64,000 nucleotides of DNA from Candidatus Promineofilum glycogenicum (GTDB taxonomy: Bacteria; Chloroflexota; Anaerolineae; Promineifilales; Promineifilaceae), in the NCBI GenBank assembly GCA_016707605.1, contig JADJHJ010000001.1:496001-560000 (forward strand), read 5' to 3'. A program made the translations under genes and the position numbers. The notes beneath the pieces are model-generated. The model was not told where the DNA came from and did not search any database. It saw only the letters and a program-made list of their open reading frames with translations. This document shows positions 27,320 to 35,746 of the stretch, one piece after another (positions within the stretch are counted from its first letter, which is position 1; each line of letters opens with the position of its first letter).

Positions 27320-27382
27320 GGGCCAGGGGCCAGGGGCCAGGGGAAGAGTGCTCTTCCCCTGGCCCCTGGAACCTGGAACCTG
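27318..27382. repeat. Heptamer palindrome (AGGGGCC / CCTGGAACC)
   Basis: Arms meet with only 2 nt between GGGGAAGAG and CTCTTCCCC. It begins in the last codon of the Wzz gene and ends 10 nt before the next start. Confidence 0.92.
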
Positions 27383-27392
27383 GAAGAAGAGT

Positions 27393-28037
27393 ATGACCCT
27401 AGTAACCATCACCGACCCCCGTTCGCCCGCGGCCGAGGCGTATCGCACGCTGCGCACGAACCTGTCGTTCTTCAGCCTCGACCAGCCGCTGCATTCGCTG
27501 GTCGTCACCTCGCCGGCGGCGGGCGAGGGCAAGTCGACGGCCGTGGCCAATCTGGCGGTGACGATGGCCCAGAGCGGCCGGCGCACCATTCTGGTCGATT
27601 GCGACCTGCGGCGGCCGTCGCTCCATGAGCAGTTCGGCCTGTCGATGGCCCCCGGCCTGACCAACCTGGTGCTGGAGGGGCTGACGGAGTTGCCGTTGCA
27701 GCCGACCGGCGTGGAAAACCTGTGGCTGCTGAGCAGCGGGCCGACGCCGCCCAACCCGGCCGACTTCCTGGGGGCCAGCCGGATGGATCGCGTGCTGGCC
27801 CAACTGGCCGAGGCGGCCGACATCGTCCTGTTCGACGCGCCGCCGGTGGTGGCCGCGGCCGACGCGGCCATCCTGGGGGCCAAGGCCGACGGCGTGCTGC
27901 TGGTCATCCAGGCCGGCCGCACCCGCCGCGACCAGAGCGAGCGCGCCCGCGAACTGCTGGAGCAGGCCAAGGTGCGCATCGTCGGCGTGGCTCTGACCAA
28001 CGCGCCGCGGGAGAGTGGGGCGGGGTTTTACGGATAG
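27393..28037 (+). CDS. CpsD/CapB-like tyrosine-kinase-type ATPase
   Basis: 214 residues from ATG 27393. It has Walker A (SPAAGEGKSTAVANLA), Walker A' (ILVDCDLRRPSLH) and Walker B (ADIVLFDAPPV), as in BY-kinases that control polysaccharide polymerisation. The C-terminal tyrosine cluster is almost absent (it ends GAGFYG, one Tyr), so autophosphorylation on a Tyr tail is doubtful. The N-terminal PRSPAAEAYRTLRTNL block, which contacts the Wzz partner, is intact. Confidence 0.87.
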   Translation: MTLVTITDPRSPAAEAYRTLRTNLSFFSLDQPLHSLVVTSPAAGEGKSTAVANLAVTMAQSGRRTILVDCDLRRPSLHEQFGLSMAPGLTNLVLEGLTELPLQPTGVENLWLLSSGPTPPNPADFLGASRMDRVLAQLAEAADIVLFDAPPVVAAADAAILGAKADGVLLVIQAGRTRRDQSERARELLEQAKVRIVGVALTNAPRESGAGFYG

Positions 28038-28041
28038 TATT

Positions 28042-28160
28042 CAGTAGGTCAGTGTGTCAGTAAGTCAGTAAGCCAGTAAGTCAGTAGGCCAGTAGGTCAC
28101 AATGGAGCACTCACGACTGACCCACTGACCCACTGACCTACTGACCCACTGACCTACTGG
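28042..28160. repeat. CAGTAGGT octamer palindrome
   Basis: The left arm holds about seven 8-nt units (CAGTAGGT, CAGTAAGT, CAGTAGGC variants). The right arm is the complementary ACTGACCT/ACTGACCC units. It fills the gap before rmlA. Confidence 0.9.
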
Positions 28161-28177
28161 CACAACTCGGAGTTACT

Positions 28178-29245
28178 ATGAAAGGACTCATCCTCAGCGG
28201 CGGCACCGGCTCGCGGCTCTATCCGCTGACTTACACCAGCGCCAAGCAACTCATCCCCGTGGCCAACAAGCCGATCCTGTTCCGGGTGATCGAGACGATC
28301 CGCGACGCGGGCATCGACGACATCGGCATCGTCGTCGGCAGCACGGCCGAGCAGATCAAGGACGCCGTCGGCCGCGGCGGGCGCTGGGGTGTGCGCATCA
28401 CCTACATCCCGCAGGAGAAGCCGCTGGGGTTGGCCCACGCCGTCAAGGTGGCCCAGCCCTTTCTGGGCGACGAGCGCTTCGTGATGTTCCTGGGCGACAA
28501 CGTCATCCAGGGCGGCATCAGCACGCTCATCCGCGAGTTCGCCACCAACGACTGGAACAGCCAGATCGTCCTGACCCGCATCGAGCACCCGGAGCAGTAC
28601 GGCGTGGCCGAGCTAGGCGACGACGGCCGCATCATTCGCCTGGTGGAGAAGCCCAAGATTCCACCCAGCGACCTGGCCCTGGTTGGCATCTACATGTTCG
28701 ACCACCACGTCTTCCAGGCCGTGGACGCCATCAAGCCGTCGTGGCGCGGCGAACTGGAGATCACCGACGCCATTCAGTGGTTGGTGGACAACGGCCGCAC
28801 CGTTCACCCCCACGTTCATCAGGGGTGGTGGATCGACACCGGCGCGCCGGGCGACATGCTGTCGGCCAACGATCTGGTGCTGGAGGAGATCGAGTACAAC
28901 GTCGAGGGGTACGTCGACCGCGACAGCAAGGTCGACCACCGCGTGACCATCCAGCGCGGGGCGGAGATCATCAACAGCACGGTGCGCGGCCCGGCTATCA
29001 TCGGCGAGTATGCGCGCATCGTCAACAGCTACATCGGCCCGTTCACCAGCATCGACCACCACGTGACGGTCGAGAACAGCGAGATTGAGCACTCGGTGGT
29101 GCTGGAGAACAGCCGCGTGTGCGACATCGACGCCCGCATCCAGGACAGCCTCATCGGCCGCGACGTGATCATCTCTCGCTCGCCCATCAAGCCGAAGTCG
29201 TTGAAGTTGACGGTGGGGGATCATAGTAAGATTGGTATTCTTTAG
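28178..29245 (+). CDS. rmlA: Glucose-1-phosphate thymidylyltransferase, long form
   Basis: 355 residues. The nucleotidyltransferase domain (KGLILSGGTGSRLYPLT, KQLIPVANKPI, MFLGDNVIQGG, VEKPKIPPSDLALVGIYMF) makes dTDP-glucose from dTTP and glucose-1-phosphate. A C-terminal left-handed beta-helix (~residues 245-340; GPAIIGEYARIVNSYIGPFT) marks the RmlA-long group found in antibiotic and exopolysaccharide clusters. It closes the 24811-29245 module. No rmlB/C/D is present in the window. Confidence 0.9.
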   Translation: MKGLILSGGTGSRLYPLTYTSAKQLIPVANKPILFRVIETIRDAGIDDIGIVVGSTAEQIKDAVGRGGRWGVRITYIPQEKPLGLAHAVKVAQPFLGDERFVMFLGDNVIQGGISTLIREFATNDWNSQIVLTRIEHPEQYGVAELGDDGRIIRLVEKPKIPPSDLALVGIYMFDHHVFQAVDAIKPSWRGELEITDAIQWLVDNGRTVHPHVHQGWWIDTGAPGDMLSANDLVLEEIEYNVEGYVDRDSKVDHRVTIQRGAEIINSTVRGPAIIGEYARIVNSYIGPFTSIDHHVTVENSEIEHSVVLENSRVCDIDARIQDSLIGRDVIISRSPIKPKSLKLTVGDHSKIGIL

Positions 29246-29312
29246 ATTCTAGGGATTAGGGTGGGCCTGCCTAATCCCTAATCCCTAACCCCTAATCCCT
29301 AACCCCTAATCC
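29246..29312. repeat. TAATCCC/TAACCCC heptamer repeat
   Basis: Tandem 7-nt units alternate TAATCCC and TAACCCC, with a single inverted GGGATTAGGG at the left. The family recurs near 9061 and at 39891-39954. Confidence 0.88.
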
Positions 29313-29314
29313 CT

Positions 29315-29752
29315 ATGAGAGCCTTATTACAGCGCGTCTCCCGCGCCAGTGTCACCGTGGACGGCCGTGTGGTCGGGCGCATTGAGCGGGGCTTTGTCGT
29401 CCTGCTCGGCGTCACCCACGCCGATACACGGGCCGAGGCGGAGTGGGTGGCGGCCAAAATCGCCGGGCTGCGCGTCTTTGAGGACGAGGCCGGCAAGATG
29501 AACCTGTCGCTGGCCGATGTGGGCGGGGAACTGCTGGTCGTGTCCCAATTCACCCTCTATGGCGACGCGCGCAAGGGGCGGCGGCCGTCCTTCAGCGACG
29601 CCGCCGCGCCGGAGCACGCCGAACCGCTGGTGGACACCTTTATCGAGCAACTGCGCCGGGCCGGATTCACCGTGGCCACGGGCGTCTTCGGGGCGCACAT
29701 GGACGTGGAAATTCACAACGACGGCCCGGTGACCCTTTTGGTAGAGAAATGA
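29315..29752 (+). CDS. dtd: D-aminoacyl-tRNA deacylase
   Basis: 145 residues, full length for the family. It hydrolyses D-amino acids from tRNA. The signatures SQFTLYGDARKGRRPSFS and the C-terminal NDGPVT (cross-subunit GP motif) are both intact, as is the start MRALLQRVSRASVTV. Its stop overlaps the next gene's ATG (ATGA). Confidence 0.95.
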   Translation: MRALLQRVSRASVTVDGRVVGRIERGFVVLLGVTHADTRAEAEWVAAKIAGLRVFEDEAGKMNLSLADVGGELLVVSQFTLYGDARKGRRPSFSDAAAPEHAEPLVDTFIEQLRRAGFTVATGVFGAHMDVEIHNDGPVTLLVEK

Positions 29753-31155
29753 AGCACAACAACGTAACACCCTTGTTCCGGGGCCTGGCCCCCATCGCCG
29801 CGCGGCCGTTGGTCGCCGGCTTGCTGCTGTTTGCTCTGTTGCTGGCCGCCTGTGGCGCGCCGCAGACGGAGCTACCCATTGCCCAGGTGACGGTGGCCGG
29901 GGATGCCATCCCGCAGGTGGTCGAGCCAACGGTGGAGATACCGCCCACTGTGCCGCCGACCGCAGCCCCGCCGACGGCTACGCCGCCGCCGACCTTCACA
30001 CCTCTCCCGGCGGCCACGCCCACGGCCGAGGGGGGCGTCATCGCCTTTGACCCGCCGGTTGTGGACGTAGACCGCGAGGCCACACCCGCGCCGCTGGGCC
30101 AGATGACCCAGCCGCCCTACGCCGCCAGCGATTGCAGCGACAAGTACCCCTGCAACGAGGATCACGCCGCCTGGGAAGCGCGGATCCAGTTGCCGGAAGG
30201 CTTTACCGCCACCGTCTTTGGTCAGGTGGAGGGCAACCCCGACGTGCTGACCTTTGGCCCCGACGGGCTGCTCTACGTGGCGACGTTGACCGGCGAGATC
30301 TACACCCTGGACGAAGCGGGCAACGTCGAGTTATACGTGGACGGCTTTCTGGCTCCGGCCGGGCTGGCCTTCCAGCCGGGCACGGAGCGACTGTACGTGG
30401 CCAGCCGGGTGATCGACCTGAATGAGGGCGGCGAGGCCGAAGTGGCTGTGGTCGAAGATGGCGTCGTGACGTCGCTCATCACCGGCCTGCCCTGCTGCTA
30501 CGTGTCCATGCACTCGGCCAACGGCATCGCCTTCGGCGCGGACGGCTTCGGCTACGTCGCCGTCGGCGGCCGGGCCGACCACGGCGAAATCCTGAGCGGG
30601 CCGAATGCCAGCCAGCAGGACGAGCGCCACCCCTACGAGGCCAGCATCCTGCGCTTCAGCCCCGACGGCACGCTGGTGGAGACCTACGCCCGCGGCTTCC
30701 GCAACGCCTATGACATCGCCTGGGACGCCGACGGCGTGCTGTTCACGACCGACAACATGCCCGACTTCGGCCCGCCGGAGGAGTTCAACCGCGTCGAGCC
30801 GGGCGGTGAGCATGGCTACCCGTGGTTCGACTGTTCCGTCTGCTTCGCCGCGCCGGACGACGTGACGATCGTCCCGCCGCTACACACCTTTGTCGCCCAC
30901 TCGTCACCGACGGGCATCACCGCCTACCTGGACGACGAGTTCCCCGGCTACTACAACAGCCTCTTCGTGACGCTGTGGAGTGCCTTCCCGGAGGCGCAGC
31001 GCATCGTCTGGTTCAGCCCCGGCGGCGAGGGGATGGCCGACTTCGCCACGGGCTTTGCCGCGCCCATCGACCTGGTCGTTGGCCCCGACGGCGCGCTCTA
31101 CGTCGCCGACCACGCCACCGGCCTCATCTTCCGCATCGCCTACACCGGGGCTTAA
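29749..31155 (+). CDS. PQQ-type sugar dehydrogenase-like lipoprotein (beta-propeller)
   Basis: 468 residues. A lipoprotein signal ends LLLAACG; a Pro/Thr-rich spacer (~60-110) leads to a six-bladed propeller like glucose/sorbosone dehydrogenases: LTFGPDGLLYVATLTGEIY, LRFSPDGTLVETYARGFRNAYDIAWD, EFNRVEPGGEHGYPW, SSPTGITAYL, VVGPDGALYVADHATGLIFRI. Some family members lack PQQ and merely bind; I cannot confirm the cofactor site. Coupled to dtd by ATGA overlap. Confidence 0.82.
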   Translation: MKHNNVTPLFRGLAPIAARPLVAGLLLFALLLAACGAPQTELPIAQVTVAGDAIPQVVEPTVEIPPTVPPTAAPPTATPPPTFTPLPAATPTAEGGVIAFDPPVVDVDREATPAPLGQMTQPPYAASDCSDKYPCNEDHAAWEARIQLPEGFTATVFGQVEGNPDVLTFGPDGLLYVATLTGEIYTLDEAGNVELYVDGFLAPAGLAFQPGTERLYVASRVIDLNEGGEAEVAVVEDGVVTSLITGLPCCYVSMHSANGIAFGADGFGYVAVGGRADHGEILSGPNASQQDERHPYEASILRFSPDGTLVETYARGFRNAYDIAWDADGVLFTTDNMPDFGPPEEFNRVEPGGEHGYPWFDCSVCFAAPDDVTIVPPLHTFVAHSSPTGITAYLDDEFPGYYNSLFVTLWSAFPEAQRIVWFSPGGEGMADFATGFAAPIDLVVGPDGALYVADHATGLIFRIAYTGA

Positions 31156-31164
31156 GAGACAGGA

Positions 31165-31262
31165 GGCTCACGCAAAGGCGCAAAGGGGCAAAGACGCAAA
31201 GGAAGAAGGATTCTTGTTTCTTCCTTTGCGCCTTTGCATCTTTGCGCCTTTGCGTGAGCTCT
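31165..31262. repeat. CGCAAAG-type palindrome
   Basis: Arms of GCTCACGCAAAGGCGCAAAG and its complement with 8-9-nt internal units, four units each side. Confidence 0.92.
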
Positions 31263-31270
31263 TCCTTTCA

Positions 31271-32032
31271 ATGGATAATACCCTTATGTTGAACTGGCAA
31301 CAGATCCGCGAAAGACACGAAGCGGTGCAGGCGCGCATCGAGGCGGCGGCGGCGCGGGCCGGGCGGTCGGCCGACGACGTGACGCTCGTCGCCGTCACCA
31401 AGACGTGGCCGGCCCAGTTAGTCATCGAGGCTTACGACGCCGGCCTGAGCCACTTTGGCGAGAACCGGCCCGAAGAACTGGCCGCCAAGCGCCCCCTGGT
31501 CGAAGACGCGCTGGGGCCAAACGTCGGCAACACCTGGCACCTCATCGGCACGCTGCAAAGCCGCAAGACCGACCTGGCCGCGGCCCACGCCGACGTCTTC
31601 CACGCCCTCGACCGGGCGAAGATCGCCCGGCGGCTGGCGGCCGATCTGGCCGAGGTAGGGCGGACGCTGCCGGCCTTCGTCGAAGTCAATCTCAGTGGTG
31701 AGGCGACGAAATCGGGCCTGCTGCTGACCAATTGGGAAGAGGATGCGACTCAACGGGCGGCATTGCGTACTATGGTACATGAGTTGCTGGCCACGCCGCA
31801 GTTGCCCCCGCTAGGCCTGATGACGATGGCCCCCTGGGACGCGCCGGCGGACGAGATTCGCGCGGTGTTTCGCCGTTGCCGGCTGCTGGCCGAGTGGCTG
31901 GCGGGCGAGTTGCCGGGCCGGCCGCGCCTGGCTCTGTCGATGGGTATGACCGACGACTTCGAGATCGCCATCGAGGAAGGGGCGACCCACGTCCGCGTCG
32001 GCCGCGCCCTGTTCGGCGAGCGGGAAACTTAG
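31271..32032 (+). CDS. YggS/PLPBP-family PLP homeostasis protein
   Basis: 253 residues. Fold-type III PLP-binding barrel: VTLVAVTKTWP (PLP lysine), HFGENRPEEL, WHLIGTLQSRK, VNLSGEATKSGL, LGLMTMAPW, SMGMTDDFEIAIEEGATHVRVGRALFG. It regulates PLP and amino-acid/keto-acid balance. ATG 31271 gives the longer form; ATG 31286 follows GATAAT by 6 nt, the leaderless spacing of other genes here, and may be the true start. YggT follows, the usual YggS-YggT pair. Confidence 0.92.
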   Translation: MDNTLMLNWQQIRERHEAVQARIEAAAARAGRSADDVTLVAVTKTWPAQLVIEAYDAGLSHFGENRPEELAAKRPLVEDALGPNVGNTWHLIGTLQSRKTDLAAAHADVFHALDRAKIARRLAADLAEVGRTLPAFVEVNLSGEATKSGLLLTNWEEDATQRAALRTMVHELLATPQLPPLGLMTMAPWDAPADEIRAVFRRCRLLAEWLAGELPGRPRLALSMGMTDDFEIAIEEGATHVRVGRALFGERET

Positions 32033-32041
32033 AAGAGATGG

Positions 32042-32220
32042 AACCACCGATTACACGGATTTCACGGATTGAAGAGGAGTTCGGGGGGGGGGGGGGGGGG
32101 GGGGGGGGGGGATGCGTAGGGAGAGGGGGGAGTTCGGGGGGGGGGGAGGGTCTCTTTCAATCTGCTGAATCTGCGGATGACACTTCTTAATCTGTGAAAT
32201 CCGAATAATCTGTGGATGCT
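32042..32220. repeat. CACAGATT-type palindrome with poly-G interior
   Basis: Arms GATTACACGGATTTCACGG and TCTGTGAAATCCGAATAATC enclose runs of 26 and 10 G. The interior G runs are probably not reliable sequence. Confidence 0.75.
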
Positions 32221-32246
32221 TTTAAGATTATGTAAAGGAAAGCAAA

Positions 32247-32510
32247 ATGACTCTAGTTGCCATTATCAACGCGCTGTTCTGGGTGTTCTACATTTTGTTG
32301 TTCGCCAACATCGTCCTGTCGTGGGTGCGGGTCAGCCCCTACCACCCGACGTGGGGGCCGGTGGTGCGCTTCATCAACGGCGTGACCGAGCCGATCCTCA
32401 ACCCCATTCGCCGCCTGATGCCGTCGATGGGCGGGCTGGACTTCAGCCCGATGGTCGTCCTGCTGCTGGCGCGGCTGTTGCAGGGCGTCTTGATCAATTT
32501 GGTGCGGTAA
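32247..32510 (+). CDS. YggT-family membrane protein
   Basis: 87 residues with two membrane helices (FWVFYILLFANIVLSWVRV; FSPMVVLLLARLLQGVLI) around the conserved PILNPIRRLMP loop. The family is linked to cell-envelope and division clusters, next to YggS/SepF in Gram-positives. The gene is complete and of usual length. Confidence 0.92.
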   Translation: MTLVAIINALFWVFYILLFANIVLSWVRVSPYHPTWGPVVRFINGVTEPILNPIRRLMPSMGGLDFSPMVVLLLARLLQGVLINLVR

Positions 32511-32512
32511 GA

Positions 32513-32612
32513 CCTCACGCAAAGGCGCTAAGGGCTAAGGCGCAAGAAAAAAAGAACGGCTTCTTTTCTTCCTTATGCGCCTTGGCCCCTTGGCGACTTT
32601 GCGTGAGCCTCT
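32513..32612. repeat. CGCAAAG-type palindrome
   Basis: CTCACGCAAAGGCGCTAAGG and its near-complement on either side of a short loop, between convergent yggT and the acyl-CoA dehydrogenase gene. Confidence 0.88.
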
Positions 32613-32616
32613 TGTC

Positions 32617-33780
32617 CTACCTCAACCCGGTCAGGGCGCGGGCAATGACCATGCGTTGAATCTCGCTCGTGCCCTCGTAGATTTCGGTGATCTTGGCGTC
32701 GCGGAAGTAGCGCTCCAGCGGCATCTCCTTGCTATAACCCATGCCGCCGTGAATCTGGATGGCCTGGGTCGTCACCCACATGGCCGTCTCGCTGGCGAAG
32801 AGCTTGGCTTCGCTGGCCTCCAGAGAGTAGCGGCCGTCGCCCGTCTTGGCCGCCATCTTGGCCAGCGCCGCCTGATAGATGAGCAGCCGGCTGGCGTCAA
32901 TGCGGCACTTCATGTCGGCCAGCTTGGCCTGAATCTGCTGGAACTCGCCGATCTTCTGGCCGAACGCCTCGCGCTCCTTGGCATAGGCCACGCTGGCCTC
33001 CAGCGCCGCCTCGGCGATGCCCAGCGCCTGCGAGGCGATGCCGATGCGCCCGGCGTCGAGCACGGTCATGGCGATCTTGAACCCCTCGCCCTCGGCCCCC
33101 AGCCGGTTCGCCACCGGGCACTCGTAGTTGTCGAAGATGATCTCGCTGGTGGCGCTGGCGCGGATGCCCAGCTTCGGCTCCTTCTTGCCGCGGGTGAAGC
33201 CCGGCTGGTCGGTGTCGATGATGAAGGCCGTCACGCCGCGGTGCTTCTTCTCCGGCTGGGTCATGGTGAAGAGGATGATGAAGTCGGCGTAGGGGGCGGA
33301 CGTGACCCACGACTTGCGGCCGTTGATGATGTAGCACGTCCCGTCCGCGCTGAGCGTGGCCCGGCTCTTCATCGTGCCCGCGTCGCTGCCGCTCATCGGC
33401 TCGGTCAGGCTATAGGCGCCGATCTTCTGCCCGGTGGCCACGGGCACGAGGTAGTTCTGCTTCTGCTCCTCGCTGCCGAACTTCAGCAGGCCGTGGGCGT
33501 AGAGCGAGTTGTTGACCGACATGATCGTGCCGTGGCTGGCGTCGGCCTTGCTGATCTCGACCATGGCCAGCACGTAGGCCAGCGTGTCCATGCCCGCGCC
33601 GCCGTACTCTTCGGGCACTTCGATGCCCATGAAGCCCAGTTGGCCCATCTCGCGGATGGTCTGGAGGGGGAACTCGCCCGTCTCGTCGTGTTCGGCGGCG
33701 ATGGGGGCGATGGAGTTGCGGCCGAAGTCGCGCGCCGCCTGTGCGATCATGCGGTGTTCGTCGGTGATGAAAGGAAACAT
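32617..33780 (-). CDS. Acyl-CoA dehydrogenase (short/medium-chain type)
   Basis: 387 residues, FAD-dependent first step of beta-oxidation, passing electrons to ETF. Family marks: LTEPMSGSDAG (FAD-binding signature 1), INGRKSWVTSA, DAGRIGIASQALGIA, FGQKIGEFQ, QIHGGMGYSKE and the catalytic base in ITEIYEGTSEIQR. AGGAGAG lies 6-7 nt before ATG 33780. The electron chain could end at the Fe-S protein at 4227-6260. Substrate length not predictable. Confidence 0.93.
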   Translation of the reverse strand: MFPFITDEHRMIAQAARDFGRNSIAPIAAEHDETGEFPLQTIREMGQLGFMGIEVPEEYGGAGMDTLAYVLAMVEISKADASHGTIMSVNNSLYAHGLLKFGSEEQKQNYLVPVATGQKIGAYSLTEPMSGSDAGTMKSRATLSADGTCYIINGRKSWVTSAPYADFIILFTMTQPEKKHRGVTAFIIDTDQPGFTRGKKEPKLGIRASATSEIIFDNYECPVANRLGAEGEGFKIAMTVLDAGRIGIASQALGIAEAALEASVAYAKEREAFGQKIGEFQQIQAKLADMKCRIDASRLLIYQAALAKMAAKTGDGRYSLEASEAKLFASETAMWVTTQAIQIHGGMGYSKEMPLERYFRDAKITEIYEGTSEIQRMVIARALTGLR

Positions 33781-33843
33781 GAGGTCTCTCCTAAGGCCGC
33801 CGGGTGGGGGCGGCCGAACGGCCGGGGCGCGGAGGCGCGGCGG

Positions 33844-34697
33844 CTAGATGGGAATGGATTCGGACGTTGCGCCGGGCGCCGGCCGCGGTTGGGCGTGGGC
33901 CTGGGCGTAGTCCAATAACGTAGCGAAGTCGTCCGGCGTCAGCTCGACGCCATACTCCCAGCGGCGGCGCTCGGCCAGCCAGTAGCGGCCGTCCTTGGAG
34001 TGCAGCACGCTGTTGGACAGGGCCGGGCGGCTGGGCGGGCCGATGCGGGTGCGGGCCGAGCGGTCATAGACCTCGGCCGGGTTCAGGCGGTGGAAGGCCA
34101 GCCGCGTGTTGTCGATGAAGTCCGCCGCCCGCTCCGGCGGCATGAGAGCGAAGGCGTTGAGCCGCACGCCGTCCTGGTGCAGCTCGGTGGCCAGGCACAG
34201 CCACTTGGCCGGCGCGCGCCGCTCGCGCCCCGCCCGCGGGTAGCCGCTGAGGCGGAAGTACCAGTTGAGTTGGTTGAGGTTGCCGCTCCAGCGGATGGCA
34301 GGTTCCAGGTTCCAGGTTCCAGGTTCCAGGGAAGAACCTGGAGAGGTTTGGCTCTCTTCCCTGGCCCCTGGCCCCTGGCCCCTGGCCCCTGCTCCCGTTG
34401 ATCATGGACGACAATGCCCCGCTCGTTCAGTTCCAGGCTCAGCCCGCTACGCCAGACGCGCTTGAGCAGCTTCTCCAGCCCATAGATGAACAGTAGCGCC
34501 AAAGGAACCGCGCCGACGCAGGACAGGAAAGTGGCGTAGTCGAGAACGGCCGGCGGGGCGAACGTGCCCAGCAGCCAGCGGGAGATGAAGAAGCCGGGGA
34601 CGAGGCCGGCGAAGAGGGCGAGGAAGATGACCAGCCGCAGGCCACTGTGCTCCTGGTCGGCGTGGAGGATGGCGGGGCGGCGCATGTCGGCGGACAT
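33844..34697 (-). pseudogene. Membrane protein gene split by a heptamer palindrome
   Basis: The N-terminal part starts at ATG 34697 and reads LRLVIFLALFAGLVPGFFIS, FLSCVGAVPLALLFIYGLE and LSLELNERGIVVHD (two membrane helices, then a soluble domain). The frame then enters the repeat at 34391-34299. Downstream, a different frame resumes sense with AIRWSGNLNQLNWYFRLSG, then LNAFALMPPERAADFIDN, and ends at 33844. Both halves read as one protein of about 260 residues interrupted by ~93 nt that also shifts the frame. TACAAT 7 nt before the ATG suggests a leaderless transcript. Function unknown. Confidence 0.7.
34299..34391. repeat. Heptamer palindrome (AGGTTCC / GGCCCCT) inside a gene
   Basis: Three AGGTTCC units, a GGGAAGA..TCTTCCC core and four GGCCCCT units interrupt the membrane-protein gene. 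Confidence 0.9.
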
Positions 34698-34735
34698 GGC
34701 GCAGATTGTAGCACAGGCGGGGAGACGGGGCATTA

Positions 34736-34784
34736 GACCTCAGAGGTGTTGTCTTTAGCCGCCAACGACGACACCTCTGAGGTC
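34736..34784. repeat. Palindrome, GACCTCAGAGGTGT arms
   Basis: 14-bp perfect arms (34736-34749, 34771-34784) with a 21-nt loop, upstream of the split gene. Related to 20018-20052. Confidence 0.8.
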
Positions 34785-34798
34785 GGACTCGCCCGGGC

Positions 34799-35632
34799 CT
34801 AATGGGTGGTCAGGAGGACATGAATGCCCGACGGGTCAATGACGTGCAGCCCGTCATCGTCGCGCTCATAAGCGTGGCCGGCCGCGTCCAGTCGCGCGGC
34901 GATGGCCTCCACGGCCGCCGCGTCCGGCTGGCGAATTTCGTACCACAGCAGCCGCGCCGCGTCGGCCGGAGCGGGCGGCAGTCCCACGCCGGCCCAGGTG
35001 TTGCCGCCGATGTGATGGTGGTAGCCGTTGGCCGACAGGAAGGTGGCCGACGGGCCGTAGCGGATGACCGGGTCCAGCCCCAGCAGGTCGATGTAGAAGC
35101 GCTCGGTGGCCTCGATTTGGGCCACTTGCAGATGGATGTGGCCCATCATCGTCCCCGGCGGCAGGCCGCGCCACGTCCCACTCTGCGAGCGTAGCACGCC
35201 CTGGAAGTCAATTGGCTCGGTCGTCATCCCCAGAGTGTTACCCCGATAGGGCCACTCGGCGCGCGGCCGGTCGCGGTAGACCTCGATGCCGTGGCCGTCG
35301 GGGTCGGTCAGATAGATCGCCTCGCTGACGGCGTGGTCGGCAAAGCCGCCGATGGGGGCGTTGGCGTCCACGTAGTGCTGGAGGGCGTCGCCCAAATCCG
35401 CCCGCGACGGCAGCAGCAGGGCGAAGTGGTACAGCCCCGTCGCCCGCCGCACGCGCGACAGGCCCGGCTGGCCGTGGAGCAGCAGCAGCGGCTCGTCGCC
35501 CGCGCCCATCTGCGCGTCGTTGCCGTCGCGCGCCAGCAGGGCCAGGCCGATCACGTCGCTGTAGAAGCGAATCGAACGCTCAATGTCGGCCACGGCCAGG
35601 GCGACGCGGCCGATGTGGGTTTGGTTGGTCAT
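34799..35632 (-). CDS. Two-domain VOC protein, catechol-2,3-dioxygenase-like (CatE type)
   Basis: 277 residues from ATG 35632, with AGGA 5-6 nt upstream. Two VOC modules: IGRVALAVADIERSIRFY..GLYHFALLLPSR..DPDGHGIEVYRD, and MGHIHLQVAQIEATERFY..GYHHHIGGNTWAG. The metal-ligand set His/His/Glu appears in the second module (GHIHLQ, GYHHHIGGN). This arrangement is that of extradiol dioxygenases such as B. subtilis CatE/YfiE. Ring-cleavage activity is probable; substrate unknown. Confidence 0.85.
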   Translation of the reverse strand: MTNQTHIGRVALAVADIERSIRFYSDVIGLALLARDGNDAQMGAGDEPLLLLHGQPGLSRVRRATGLYHFALLLPSRADLGDALQHYVDANAPIGGFADHAVSEAIYLTDPDGHGIEVYRDRPRAEWPYRGNTLGMTTEPIDFQGVLRSQSGTWRGLPPGTMMGHIHLQVAQIEATERFYIDLLGLDPVIRYGPSATFLSANGYHHHIGGNTWAGVGLPPAPADAARLLWYEIRQPDAAAVEAIAARLDAAGHAYERDDDGLHVIDPSGIHVLLTTH

Positions 35633-35644
35633 AGGTTCCTTAAG

Positions 35645-35718
35645 AGGGGCAGGGGAGCGGGGGGGGGGCGGGGGAGCAGGGGTGAAACGTTCTTTCACCC
35701 CTGCCCCCCCTCCCCTGC
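35645..35718. repeat. GGGGAGCGGGG-type palindrome
   Basis: Inner perfect 12-bp arms GCAGGGGTGAAA/TTTCACCCCTGC with a 5-nt loop, flanked by G-rich and C-rich runs. Confidence 0.85.
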
Positions 35719-35746
35719 GGTCGTTATTGAGCTAAGGTTATCCCGC

